Shown: positions 48,801 to 62,300 of the stretch, in pieces
Layout: each line of letters starts with the position of its first letter
Position numbering within the stretch: the first letter of the stretch is position 1
NCBI GenBank assembly: GCA_032622095.1
Contig: CP136067.1
Location: 98,446,707-98,510,706, forward strand
Length of the DNA stretch: 64,000 bases
Direction: 5' to 3'
DNA from: Siphonodentalium dalli
Taxonomy: Eukaryota > Mollusca > Scaphopoda > Gadilida > Siphonodentaliidae
Translations under genes and position numbers: made by a program
Notes under the pieces: generated by a model
Database searches by the model: none
What the model saw: the letters and a program-made list of their open reading frames with translations, nothing else
Told to the model about the DNA's origin: nothing

Positions 48801-51800
48801 TTTTGGCAAATTCTGATTTTTTTGGGCAAAATTAAACCATTTTCTTGTCTCACAATTAATGAAAATTATGTTTTATTTAATACTTTCAAATACCGTGTCA
48901 AGACCTCTTTAAACCCACCATTGTTACTTGACAATATACCACTACCCACCATCTATGATTCAGCCTTAACCCTTTGAACCCGGCCAGAACGTAATTGCAT
49001 ATATACGCGACTGGCCGGTTTTCCGGCCATGACATAATCTCGTTCTACCGTTGGCGTCGCAGTGTTGCACTTTATTTTTTATATTTCGATAAATACTCAA
49101 TGTTAAAAAAAATAAAATAGTATTTCATAAAATTCATATTATAATTGTTTTAGCTGTCCAAAAAATATCGATGTTGTGTTTGGTCTCCATTTTATCACAT
49201 TTCTGCAATTACAGCGCCGCTATATTGCTTCTCGCGACCTCTCATTTTGCGTTAGGTCATATCGCCTTATATGGCCCATAAAGAGATCAAAATATATATT
49301 TATAGGTAGAAACTTTAGGGACGTATTCTTGTGGTACAGTGAAACCTGTTATGAGAGACCACCAAGGATAAATGGTCGTTCATGACAGGTGGTCGGCGAC
49401 GACAGGTTTGACCTATTTAATGTATCAGTGTAGGCCTGATGTCTGCAATTGTAGATTTTTTTTATATCATGAGTGATACCCACTGGTTGAAAATAATGGA
49501 GATTATATGTGTTTTACTTATGTTTAATCTTGAATAAGATATACTTAATATCAACAATAATAACAAAAACAGAGTATTATACAGGTAATTATGCATGTTA
49601 AATAAAATAATACGATAGAACAGCTGACCAGATAACTCGTCGGGCACGTGACAGAACTTCGTCAGAAGGAAGAAACTTTGGAAATAAAATCACTAATTGA
49701 GCATTGAAACTAGTTAATTTAATGTAACATTTTGTTGTATCTTTTGTTTAATAAATATGAATTCCAAACAGACGATCCAAGCTATGATTTGGGTAAGTAT
49801 AGTGCGAGAAATCAATAAAATATTCCAAGAGAAAACTGGTTTTTCCGCTGGTGGTCAGAACACTGTATTTATAACTCCCAATGTGTGAAGAAATTCCCGC
49901 TAAATTATATAATTCGCACTAACGATTGTCGGATATAAACACACGTCATACGAGTTTTGTTCAAGAATATGCAAACTTCTGAGTTCATTAATTCATAATT
50001 TTTTTGCGCAAAGGTACACGCTATATAGATTTACACGAGAATAAAGCTCAGAATCTTGTCTTTAAGATGGCATAAGCCAATACACCGCACAATGCACGCA
50101 TTTTAGTTATTGGTGGGGTATTCAGAGAACACCCAGAGTTTGTTTTGGCAAAAGCCCATATGACGTCATGTATTTACGTTGGGATTGTGACGTTACGTAA
50201 CATTTTTGGCAGTTTTTATAATAAATAAATTAAATTAAACTTTTTCTAGATTTAAGATATTGAAATATATTGTGATGTGCTGAATTCAGAATTTAATAAT
50301 CTTTCCAATGGTGTAAACAATATGGTAGAAGAGAATGCATACGATACAGCACCAATGCGCCTGAACACAGTCTACAATAAGTCAAAATACCCCTGGGAGC
50401 CCAGGGTCAGGGCGTAGATCGTTGTGGGAAGCCAGGGTTCAAAGGGTTAAGACAGACAAAGGATTCATTAATAGTGTTAATCCTCATTACTGTTTATTGC
50501 ATTTGGTGGCACATGATTCTACTCTACATATTCATTTGAATATATCAAGAGAATATTTTGGCACTACATACAACAAACAGTAAAATCAACCGGTGTTTCT
50601 TAATGATAAACGATGACAATTTAGTGCATTTCAGAAAATTAGCATAGCGGATTGATGATGTATGGAAAGACGATTCATTACATAATACAACATTTACAAG
50701 AAAATTCATAGTAATAAGCTTAAGAATGATACATGCTCACCTCTCAATGGGCATTCAGTGCTTAAATTTTGGTTATAATTATGATCAGAAAGGTTCTGAT
50801 GAAACTGTTCAGTGTTTTTGACATAAGATTAAAATTCTTAATTAATTCTTAAAATGTATTATTTTAAAGATTTTGTTAGAATTTTGTATGATGCATCCAT
50901 TAAGAACTTAAACGGAGAAGGCTCGTTCGAACCTCAAAATTATGTATATAATACATAATTTGGTAAGAGGCATCTCATAACATACTCACGTGGAAGATTT
51001 CCGAACAAATTCGTCTATATAGCAATGAAAAAACACGTTTTGTTTCTTATATATTTCGATAAATTTTAGATTGTTTTGTTTGTGCTTGTTCAATTTTTTT
51101 TTTAGTCAGCGGTCATGTAAAATTGTAACTGTAGAAATAAACATTTCTAGAGCTGTCGTCGCTCTGAAATGTTTATGATACTTCATAATTTTGATAATGT
51201 AAAACAAAGAGAAAGCAATGTGTGAAGATTTTAAATTCAATTTTTTCCCGATTCCAGAATTCTGATTAATACAAATGGCACGGTTTTTGTATGGTGCCCG
51301 TACATTGTGTTTGAAGTTTGAAGTCCTTCTGGGACATTTAATTGCTCGTAGAAAGGTAGTTCAGGTATTTATCAACCTATTTTGATACCACAAAAAATTC
51401 AATAGTGAATATTATTAGGTGTATTTTGGAGAACAAACCTCAATGCGGCTTTTATTAAGGACCAATAATTACTAATATTCACCTTATTTTGAGATAAGAG
51501 AAGTTTAGCTTTTCTCAGATGAATCTTGAACATTTGTTGCTTATCATCTTTATGAAGATCATGCTGTGACTTTGCAATCTGTAGCAGTATGGCATGAGAG
51601 CCGGACAAGTTTCCCATAGCAACAAGAACATCGGACAATCTGAGTAAAGTCGCCTCATACTCTGTAGCATCACCGACTGCTTGGTATAATGTGACCATCA
51701 TACATAGAATTCTTACAAGTTGGTTCGTCTGTAATAGATAAAGATGACATCATAAGGCCTAAAAAATAGTGATGTTTCCAGTAACATAGGGAAAATTTTG

Positions 51801-54800
51801 TTTTGTATTGTTGAAATGTCCATTAGACCATATTTGGAATATATTCATTCTGAATATATGCCCCTGGCAGCATAAATGATACAACATATAATATTTGAAG
51901 CTGTTATACACAAGGGCGCATTTTTTTGTTCTGTTTTTTTTTTTTTTACAAAGTCGATAAAATTAGTTGGGACGGAGGTCTAGACGAGGGGGCAGGTAAC
52001 TATTTCTTTTAGACCTTATCATTATGGATCACTGAGCCCCATTTTGACTCGCTCATCATTGAAATTGAGATGCGCTAGGAAGACTTATGTATATAATGAA
52101 AACATTCAACCCGCATGTTAAAATCAAATTAATTTTTTTATATATTTTTGGCCTCAGATGTGGAACATGGAGACTCAATCAGAGCATTTACGATAACCAC
52201 ATTACTGCATGAACTAGGGTATCAACCATTTAAGACCAACAGATGATACTTAAGTTTACATTTTAAAACACAGTCTACATTTTAAAACATTTTGATACAT
52301 CATGACGTCATACCAAATATACTCAATTATTACTTATAACATCCATATACATGCCTTATACTTTATCATGTGTTTAAACATTAACATAATGACAGAATAT
52401 TCAGCCGTTCTACTGTCCTAAACTATTTTTGTTGACACATAGATAGCCGAAAGATGCCATTTCAGGTACCAGTTGGCTCTTTATACTGTTTTGTTTCTGC
52501 CAGTCCCAAGCCTCCAAATAGTGTGTGACTGTCTGTCATTTGCAGAATGAGGTCCCCAGAGGGTGAATTAGTGACGTTATCCTGCACGGCAGGCTAGCAT
52601 CATCAAATTCACCCTCTAGGAACCTCATTCTGCTTAGGCCTCAACTGCTATGAGAGTCCCAGAATCACCTCGATTATGCATTTTATCTTCTGAAAATTAG
52701 GGGACATAGAAACTTCTCAGAAGGGAAAAAGAAACTAAAAACAATGTTAATTTGAGAATATAGATACTTCCCAGATGATGAAGCCTAATCAGAATGATGT
52801 CCTCACAGAGGGTGAATTTGTTGATGCTAGCCAAATGTGCGGGATAGCATCACTAAATTCACCCTCTGGGGACCTCATTCTGCAAATGACAGACACACTA
52901 TTTGCAGGCTTGATTATACATATATACATACCTGCGTCCAGGGTATGGTATTTGTGTGATTTATCAGACCTATATCATCATAATGGCATAAAACATAAAA
53001 CAAACATATGACTACCTTATTTTTGAGCTGATAAATCCACGACGCCAGCTTCATTGGTTGTAAGAGAGACGACTGATCAACATCTGATATATCCCGATTC
53101 ATTGAACATTCCCATAATTCCAGAGCCTCATCCAAATCCGCCATGAGTTCGATCTCCGTCGATGCTTTCAGGGTGTGATTGCTCGAACCTTCTTCTTCAT
53201 CCTTGTCTTCATTGTCATCTGATTTTACATTTTTCTGTTTAGTTTTGTTCTCTGACTCGGTCTTCTCTCGCACCTTACAAAAAGAAAATTAACCATAATA
53301 TATACTAAAGCATAATGGGTCTAAACATTTCCATCAATAAATAGTGCTTATGCAAAAAACAAGACAGTCAATGACTGTGGGGTCGCTCACCAGACTGCAA
53401 ATACTGATAAGACTGGGACTCTGGAGACCACAATAGTTGGAACTTTTCATAATCACTTTAAAAGAAGTAGATCTAAACAGGATATGTGGCCAAATTACCA
53501 ACTGTACACTACTGATCACCCCACCCCCCCAACAAGTCCCCTCCCAACTAGGCTCAAGACTCCCAAGTCTTAGGTTGGAATTACACAATTGACATCTCAA
53601 ACTTTCCCAATTGTTGGAAATTTCCAATCTCACAAGCGCCTTTTTATAAAAAAAATAGACCTGATGGTCCTTGTGAAGGAAGCATATTAAGAAGGAAACT
53701 ATCCTTCGCTTGGCCCCTATTTTTCCAGGTTACCCCATTAAAAATATCTGTATCAAACAAGAACATTCCATGCTAAATAAGCCAACTAGTTCTTGGCTCT
53801 TCCATACATATTTTAAGAATTTTAATATGTTGTGAAATAGATATGTCTCTGGCAATGCCCTTATTCGACTTTGTAATACCATTTTCACAAATCTGTCACC
53901 CAAGGTAATAGATTGATGTTGTAATTGGGAATTAATGACCTCTAGCAGATCTCCACGAAATGTTTATAAAATGTCAGACTTCACTTGCAATGTTTAATAT
54001 TTTTTGGAGTTATGTCCCTGCCCACATTTGACCCAGTGACCTCATTTGAACAAATCTGAATGTGAGTCACCAAGGCAATATCCACACCAAATATGAACCC
54101 ATACGGTCTTATGGTTCCAGAGGAGAAGTTTAAAGAATTGTTGACGGACGGACGAGGAGTGATGACTATAGCTCCACTGGAGACTTCGTCTCAGGTGAGC
54201 CAAAAACTACTGAAATTATAGAATGACCCCCCCCCCTTTGGATCCCAGAATGCAACAGAATTCAAACTTTTCAATGGAAGGGGAAGAACTCCATCTTTAA
54301 TATATAGAGTTATTCCCCCTGCATTGAAAATAATTTAGCTTTTTACTGTAATCTAGATGACAAAACTCTTTGGCAACTCAATAAAAACAACATGTCCACA
54401 GTTTATTATACTGGAAAAGTTGATAATACAATGTTTTGGAGCTTCCTCTTTCAAATGGTTTATAATATGGCATATATTTTATATAATGTAATCTGGGGGG
54501 TTAAAAAATTAAGTAGTTTACTATTTTATATTCATTTTAGTCTAAATAATTAATTTTGAGAAAACAAATTACATCTCATTTAACAAATCTGCTAATTCCA
54601 CCCCCTCAACCCATGGGGACATCCCTGCAAGAATAGGACATCTGTGATTTATTTGGATGCTTGTCTACATTTGCCTAACAATATTTCCTTAACCTTGAGA
54701 GCCAGTGCATTCTCTTAGGTGAGGCTACCTATGGGACACTCACATATATATAAGACAATGCACTGGCATGATACTAGTACCTTGTTATAAAATAATAAAT

Positions 54801-56324
54801 ATTGGACAAATATTAAAACTAGGAGCTCATTTCTCTTGATCAATGGTCTATTATTTTATATTCATTTTATTTTAGTATACGTAATTGGTTTTGGAAAAAA
54901 AATTACATCTCAATGAACAAATCTGAGAAATTTGCCCCCTCCCCAAACATATGTGGGGACATCCCTGCGAGAATAGGACATGTCTGATTTATTTGGATGT
55001 CTGACAAAATTGGCCTAACAATATTTCCTTGATCCCCAGTGTATTCTCTTATATATAGGAGAATACACTGGTGCAGGGTCTTTTTGCTGTACCAGCATAG
55101 CTCTGGTAATGAAATGGTTAATACTAATACTATTATAAAATGTGTAAACTGTCAAACAGTTAGAGTTGTATTTGAGATTGCTGTAAACACATAGGATTAA
55201 ATTTCATTCACACACCTCATTCTCTCCCAGCCTGATAAATGTGGATATTGAGATAAAAGTTAATTACTTTATAATGATTGGACACACAGCTGTGAGCACT
55301 GTGAGAATTAAGGGTGGTCAGCTCCTGGCATGTCATATAACTAAAGTGTAAGGCTTTTAATGGTGTGAACTTTGCAAGGATCTGGTGTGGGGTGGCAGGG
55401 ACATTCAGTGGTGGAGGTGGGGGGGGGGGGGGGGGGGGGTTGAGGGGGCAAGGATTTAAAACATGGATTTAAATATTTTTTTTTAAAGAGTTATGTCCTT
55501 GGGCCCTGGCTCTGCCCCTATTTGACCCAGTGACCCCATTTGAAAAAATCTGAACCCCAGTCACACAAGGACTCTCCATACCAAATGTAAGCTAATTCGG
55601 TCAAATGGTTCAAAAGAAGAAGTCATTCTAAGAATTACTATGGAGGAATAGAGTTATGGCCCTGGTTTCTCAACTAATCAACCTGGTGACCTCATTTTAA
55701 CAAATCTGAATTTGAGTCAACTAGGGAACATCCACACCAAATATGAATCCATACGGCCTTATAGTTCAGTAAAAGAAGTCGTTCTAAGAATTACTATGGA
55801 GGAATAGAGTTATGGCCCTGGCTTCGCAACTATTTGACCCAGTGACCTCATTTGAACAAATCTGAATGAGAGTCACCTAGGGAACATCCACACCAAATAT
55901 GAACACATTCCGTCTTACGGTTCGGGACGAGAAGATGATTGTTGACGGACGGACAGACAGACGGACGGCCAGACGGACGGACGGACGGCGAGTGATGACT
56001 ATAGCTCCACCTGAGACTTCGTCTCAGGTGAGCTAAAAAACCTCTTTGTTTCGGACACCCTGCCTGGCTGAGATTTTCTTGCCTTTTTTTTTCTTCCAAT
56101 TTTCTCTAGAAGGCTAGTCTATAGTTACCTGTTAGAGTGTCAATGTGAATATTTATCGTTTTCCCCCAATCCCAAAAGCAAATATAAGTTGGTTATATTA
56201 ACTTATATTAAGTTCAATTGTTGGTAGAATTCAACATATTTTTATCCAATGCTTGGCTCATTTTCAATACATATGGATCTACCATATTCCATGGGACTGT
56301 GACTACACTATTATATGGAAAGGT

Positions 56325-56366
<42 letters not shown>

Positions 56367-59300
56367 GCCTGGAAAATTTTCCCAATGTTATCTGAAACAG
56401 AAGTTTTGGTTTTGGCCTTATTTATCTGTCGTCTGCTTTTATCACATTGACATCCATCCAAATGAATAATAGACCATTCTGATGTCCACTTTTGTAACTG
56501 AATGTGAATCAGTTTACACACACTACATTTCTGTGATATTATTTTTATAAGTATAATTAATTTTTCCTTAAAGAAAGCCAGAACACTGAACTATCATAGA
56601 TCCCTCTCATGGCAGTGCCATTCCCAACCCCACAATTTGCCAATCTCCTGATTGAGTCGGAAATAAAACAGACATTACAAACGAGTACAGCCTGTTATAC
56701 ACTTTTTATATGTTATACAATTTTTGCATGATTACTTGCAGCATATTAGGTCGGCTAGGGATCAAGTTCTCTTTAGACATGCAGTAAATTCTGAATGAAA
56801 CTCGATATTATCAGGTTAGATGAAACTTATAGTTTCCTTTTTTTTAGGAACCGTCGGCCATCCGTCGTGCATTCCTACTTGTATATTGTTTGTGTGTTTG
56901 GCTATTTGTGTGTTTGGCTATTCATAACACTGAAATTAATAGCTTCGTCCGTTCTAATGAACTCACAAATATTATAACCATAACCGAGAATTGTGCTGGT
57001 ATTGAATACATTGTGTTCATTGGTCATTAACAGTGGTTTATGATGCACTTTATTAACGTAAAAAAGAACATCAGCCGATGCCTCAAACAACCAGCGACAC
57101 TGCAGTTAACCAGCACCCAACCAATAGGCCATATTACGGAATACTTCCACTGATGGTATTAGGTACGATTAATCGATTATAGTCGATTATTGACCACTAA
57201 TTATCGATTATCAAAATCAATAATCGTGGTACCTCTAGTTGTAAGGTGATGATATATGTAGTACCTCATTGCATACGGCCTCAGACGATATATGACGTAC
57301 CTCATTGCATACAGCCTCATGTCTGATGATGTATCTCCACAGATACATTCTTCCGAGTATTGTTTTAGTATGACTTTCATCCTTCATATTCTCCAGTCTA
57401 ATTTGTGCTTCTCTTAGGAAGTCGAGTGGTGACCTGTAAGAAACAATTATTGTGAGTCAAGGATGTGCTAAATTTTTGCCATTAACACATTGACTGCTGT
57501 CTGCTATTCTATTACATGCAAAAAAGTACAAGATAACTCATAGTCGGCAGTCAGTGTTTTAATTAATTCGAACCTGTAAACACTTAGCATTCATATTCAC
57601 TAAGTTTAATGACAAAAATAATGAGCAATTTTATGTTTGTTTAAAGTGATGTGAAACACTGTGGCACTCAAAGTAGGCATTTTAATTAATTTTGTAACAA
57701 AATTAAAAGCACACAAACATCATTCTATAATAAATCAGATATAGTGACTCTTGTTAGCAAAATCATTCTCGTTTTATTGTCGGTGATTTGTTCGAGATGA
57801 TTGGGCGACTGTTTGTTTACATTTTTGCATAGTTTTGATGCCCTGTTTTACGAAATGGTACATCCATTGTTGTTCAATCTTTCGACAATAATAGTTTAAT
57901 GAAACATTCTTTGAATGGGTGTAGTGGCTTAGTCATAAAATATAATTTTATATAGTACTAGCAGATTAGCCCGCCACTGGCGGCATTCGTCCCATGGCTT
58001 TGTTTGAAAAAGCAATTGCAACAGCTTCCGAGACACGTGTGCTTCATTTGCAAAAAAAATCGTTGAAATCCGGCAGTTTTACCCGATTTGACCTTGAATT
58101 GACCATTTTGAAGGTCAAGGTCAGGTCCTGGAACGATTTGACCCGTCCAATACATTCCCCGGACAAAAGTACACCTAGGTATAAAAATTTCGTCGAAATC
58201 CGCCAGTTTTACCGGATTTGACCTTGAATTGATCATTTTGAAGGTCAAGGTCAGGTCAGGGTCACAATTTGACTGGTCCATGAGACTTCCCGGACAAAAG
58301 TTCCCCTAGGTAGCAAGTTTGCACTCAATCGGTAAGGCCGTTTTCGAATCTATAACGGACACACACATACATATATATCATTTGTGGGTACCCGTTTCAA
58401 GGTGAAGGTCACCTCGGGCGGAAAAAACTGACCCGATGAAAATCTCCCCCATTAATAGGAACCCCTAAGTACGAACACAGACATAAGGATCACACAACAC
58501 GCTCATGTCTGGACACAGACACGCTCTTTATCAACGACACTGCGGATACGAATGCTCTTTAACTATCACGCGATTAACCCATGAATTCCCATTGCGGTGG
58601 CAGGGGAATGGAGAAGGAGTGCTCTGACGTTCTCAGAAGCGGTGCGATGACACTTCATCTGGGATTTTACCCTTAGATAGGAAGTTTGGGCTCAATCCGA
58701 CGGTCAGTTTTCCTGGCCATAGCTAACAGACAAACAGAAGTCCCAAAATATATATTAGATAGCCGATGAGCCCGACGTTGTCTGGGCTATTCAAAAACCA
58801 CGGGCTCGGCGACCCGATAAAATTCGTATCCGGGGCAAGATACACATTCACATACCAAATTTCAAGTCGATAGCTCTACCCGTTTCCGAGATCTGGTCTG
58901 CGCATGCGCGAAGCTGGCGTCGCACGGGCTCGGCGACCCGATAAAATTCGTATCCGGGGCAAGATACATTCACATACCAAATTACAAGTTGATAGCTCCA
59001 CCCGTTTCCGAGAACTCGTCTGCGCATGCGCGAAGCTGGCGTCGCACGGGCTCGGCGACCCGATAAAATTCGTATCCGGGGCAAGATACATTCACATAGC
59101 AAATTTCAAGTCGATAGCTCCACCCGTTTCCGAGATCTCGTCTGCGCATGCGCTGTACGGGCGCCGCACGGACTCGCCAATGCGACAACGACGACCGCCT
59201 GGTCAAACTACACACACGTACCAAGTTTCGTCCCGATCGGTCGAGAATCGTAGATTTGTATAAATGACAGACAGACAAACAAACAGACAGAGGTCTTCAA

Positions 59301-62300
59301 AATATATATGAGACTAGCCGATGAGCCCGACGTTGTCCGGGCTATTCAAAAACCAAATTTCAAGTCGGGCTATTCAAAAACAAAATTTCAAGTCGATAGC
59401 TCCACCCGTTTCCGAGATCTGGTCTGCGCATGCGCGAAGCTGGTGTCGCACGGACTCGGCGACCCGATAAAATTCGTATCCGGGGCAAGATACATTCACA
59501 TACCAAATTTCAAGTCGATAGCTCCACCCGTTTCCGAGATCTCGTCTGCGCATGCGCGAAGTTGGCGTCGCACGGGCTCAGCGACCAGATAAAATTCGTA
59601 TCCGGGGCAAAATACATTCACATACCAAATTTCAAGTCGATAGCTCCACCCGTTTCCGAGATCTGGTCTGCGCATGCGCTGCACGGGCGTCGCACGGGCT
59701 CGCCAATACGACAACGACCACCGCCTGGTCAAACTACACACTCGTACCAAGTTTCGTCTCGATCGGTCGAGAATCGTAGATTTGTATTAATGACAGACAG
59801 ACAGACAGACAGACAGACAGAGGTCTTCAAAATATATATGAGATTTGATGTAGTGAAATAAGCACATAATATGTCTTTAAGATTGTTAAATTTCATCCTT
59901 GAAATTTCTGCATTGATTCACTAACTCATATTACACTCACTTGTCGCTGGTGATATCTGGACACATTTGGGTGACTTCCCCCAGCCTGACGTACACATCA
60001 CTTTGGTCAATAGGGTCCTTTGATTCGCTGAGCAATCGTCTCAGCACGACATACTGATATGAGTAGATATTTTGGCTGAAAAAAGAAGTTTAACAACGTG
60101 TGAAATGAGGGAGAGAATTCACACTCTGTAATCACTTGAATACCATCTAAAATATCGTGCTGGACATTTTTGGAATGAGGTCCCCAGAGGATGAATTTGG
60201 TGATGCTACAGCAGGTTAGCATCACTAAATTCACCTTCTTGGAATATAATTCTGTATAGTCCCCATCTGCTATGGGAGACCTAAACACAAATTTAAGTTC
60301 CCAGATGGTGAAGATGATGATGTGCACCCATATTATGCATTGTGTCACCTGCCAATTTGGAGATATATAGAAATTAAACGAAAAAAGAAAAAGAAACTAA
60401 AGAAGTTTCTAACAAACTTGTTAATTTGATAATAAAGAAAAGATGAAGTCTAAGCAGAATGAGGTCCCCAAAAGGTGAATTTAGTACCAATAGGTTACCA
60501 GAAGGGTTACACAAACTATTACAATCACTACAGCTGGTATTATTTAACTAATTAGGGTGACTAATTGAATTATAATTTTTGAATGTCACATTTTGTGACT
60601 TGATTAAGCAAAAATTAAGGTGAGAATCAGTTATCAAGAGACCTACAGAAAGCATTTGCCCGATCTGTTTTTATTTTATATAACCTATAGGCGAGTTTAA
60701 TGGTCGTTCACCTCAAATTTGCAGGCCTGTAAGTGGGTGAATATCTGAAAACTGTACAATTTGATGTTACTACCATTGGCCCTATAATTACAGAATTGTG
60801 TACAACGGGAGTAAACCAAATAAAAAAAATTCCAGGTGACATCATATTTATAATGAATTTCAGGCAAAAACCTGGATCAATTTTGAGCTGTTGGATTTTT
60901 ACAGAGCCAACTTGGGGCCATGTCATGAAATTGCTGAATGTTACTTTTCAACATTCAACACTATATAGATCATTTTTTTCCTCAAAATATAAGATAAATT
61001 CAACATATTCAATCTTATTTGAGTCCATGAAACATGAACATAACAACTATAGCTGGAAGATGGACTTTCTTCTTTCAAACTTTAAAATATAGACCACATT
61101 GCACCTGTTACCAATTTTTGTGTCACTCCTGTTACCAAGAGTATAACAAGGCATTACACTAGGGTGTAGAGTAGCCTTCTTGAGAAACCTGCCACCAGAG
61201 AGAAGTTCATTAAATAGCTAATCCCAATAAAAGTTCAAAAGGCGGTGATTTGAAATCATTTCTGCAGACCAGAGCACATTGCTGAACAAATGAAGAGAGT
61301 AGGTTAATTGTTTGTCACTCCTGTTACCGCAATATCATTTCTTTCCATCATTTCCCATTTATCAGGAATATATGTTTTATATACTATATTGAGTCTTTTG
61401 TGCAAATCATAAGTCATTAGTTATCAAATCCTGGAACATTTTTCGAAATTTTCTATAAACTACCATATATGTCACTCCTGTTACTGTCACTCCTGTTACT
61501 TTTTTGGTAACAGGAGTGACAGTAACAGGAGTGACAGATATGTGCAACAAACAGTTATTGCCACCACCCCTTTTTCTGGCCAGTGTTCGTCCATGTAGAT
61601 CAAGAAGATAGGAATTCAATATAAGCCATTTAAAAAAAAAAACTTATAACATTGTAAAAACCAGGTGTGTCACTCCTGTTACCAAAATGTCACTCCTGTT
61701 ACCAATGTCACTCCTGTTACCAGCGCATATTTCCATTTTGCTAAAAAAATACTCACCCAAAGAAAACATTTATTATTATAATGGGATTGATACAAAGTGT
61801 AGACACTTATGCATATGTGATCAACTGGGAACTCTTGAGTTCATGGCCTACAGAGTAATCAGTTTTGCACTTTTATGCAAGAAATATGCGAATTCACCCA
61901 GAGTATAGGGATTTTAAACATATTTACTATGATGAGCTTATTCAAGCTTAATTATTTCCTGGAAGTAACAAAAGGTAATAACAATAAATACATTTTAGTT
62001 GGGTGAAATGGCCGCACTTGGTGTAAGCTGATTGTTGTTTGTTAGTAACAGGAGTGACATGTTTTACTACCTACCTTGAGTGAGTCATGTTGCCATGGCA
62101 ATGGGAATAAAATTCCAGCATGCCGAAGCAAATCCTAATTCATGGTAAGTCATCAGGTTCAACATGGAAATGTTTTTTTATGTGAATTTGAACTATGAAT
62201 TTCGAGCAATGCAATCCTCCAAATTGTACAGTTTTCAGATATTCACCCAAGTACAATTATACACAAACCTGCAAATAATGTGTCTGTCATTTGCAGAATG

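Noticed and set aside
58848-59861. Several 75-143-codon ORFs on both strands around 59 kb
   Set aside because: They are the same 122-bp repeat unit read in different frames inside Helitron-like elements; both strands stay open because of base composition.
61471-61534. Palindromic GTAACAGGAGTGAC cluster as a transcription terminator or operator
   Set aside because: Bacterial-type interpretation does not apply; it belongs to the iterated motif of an inverted-repeat element.
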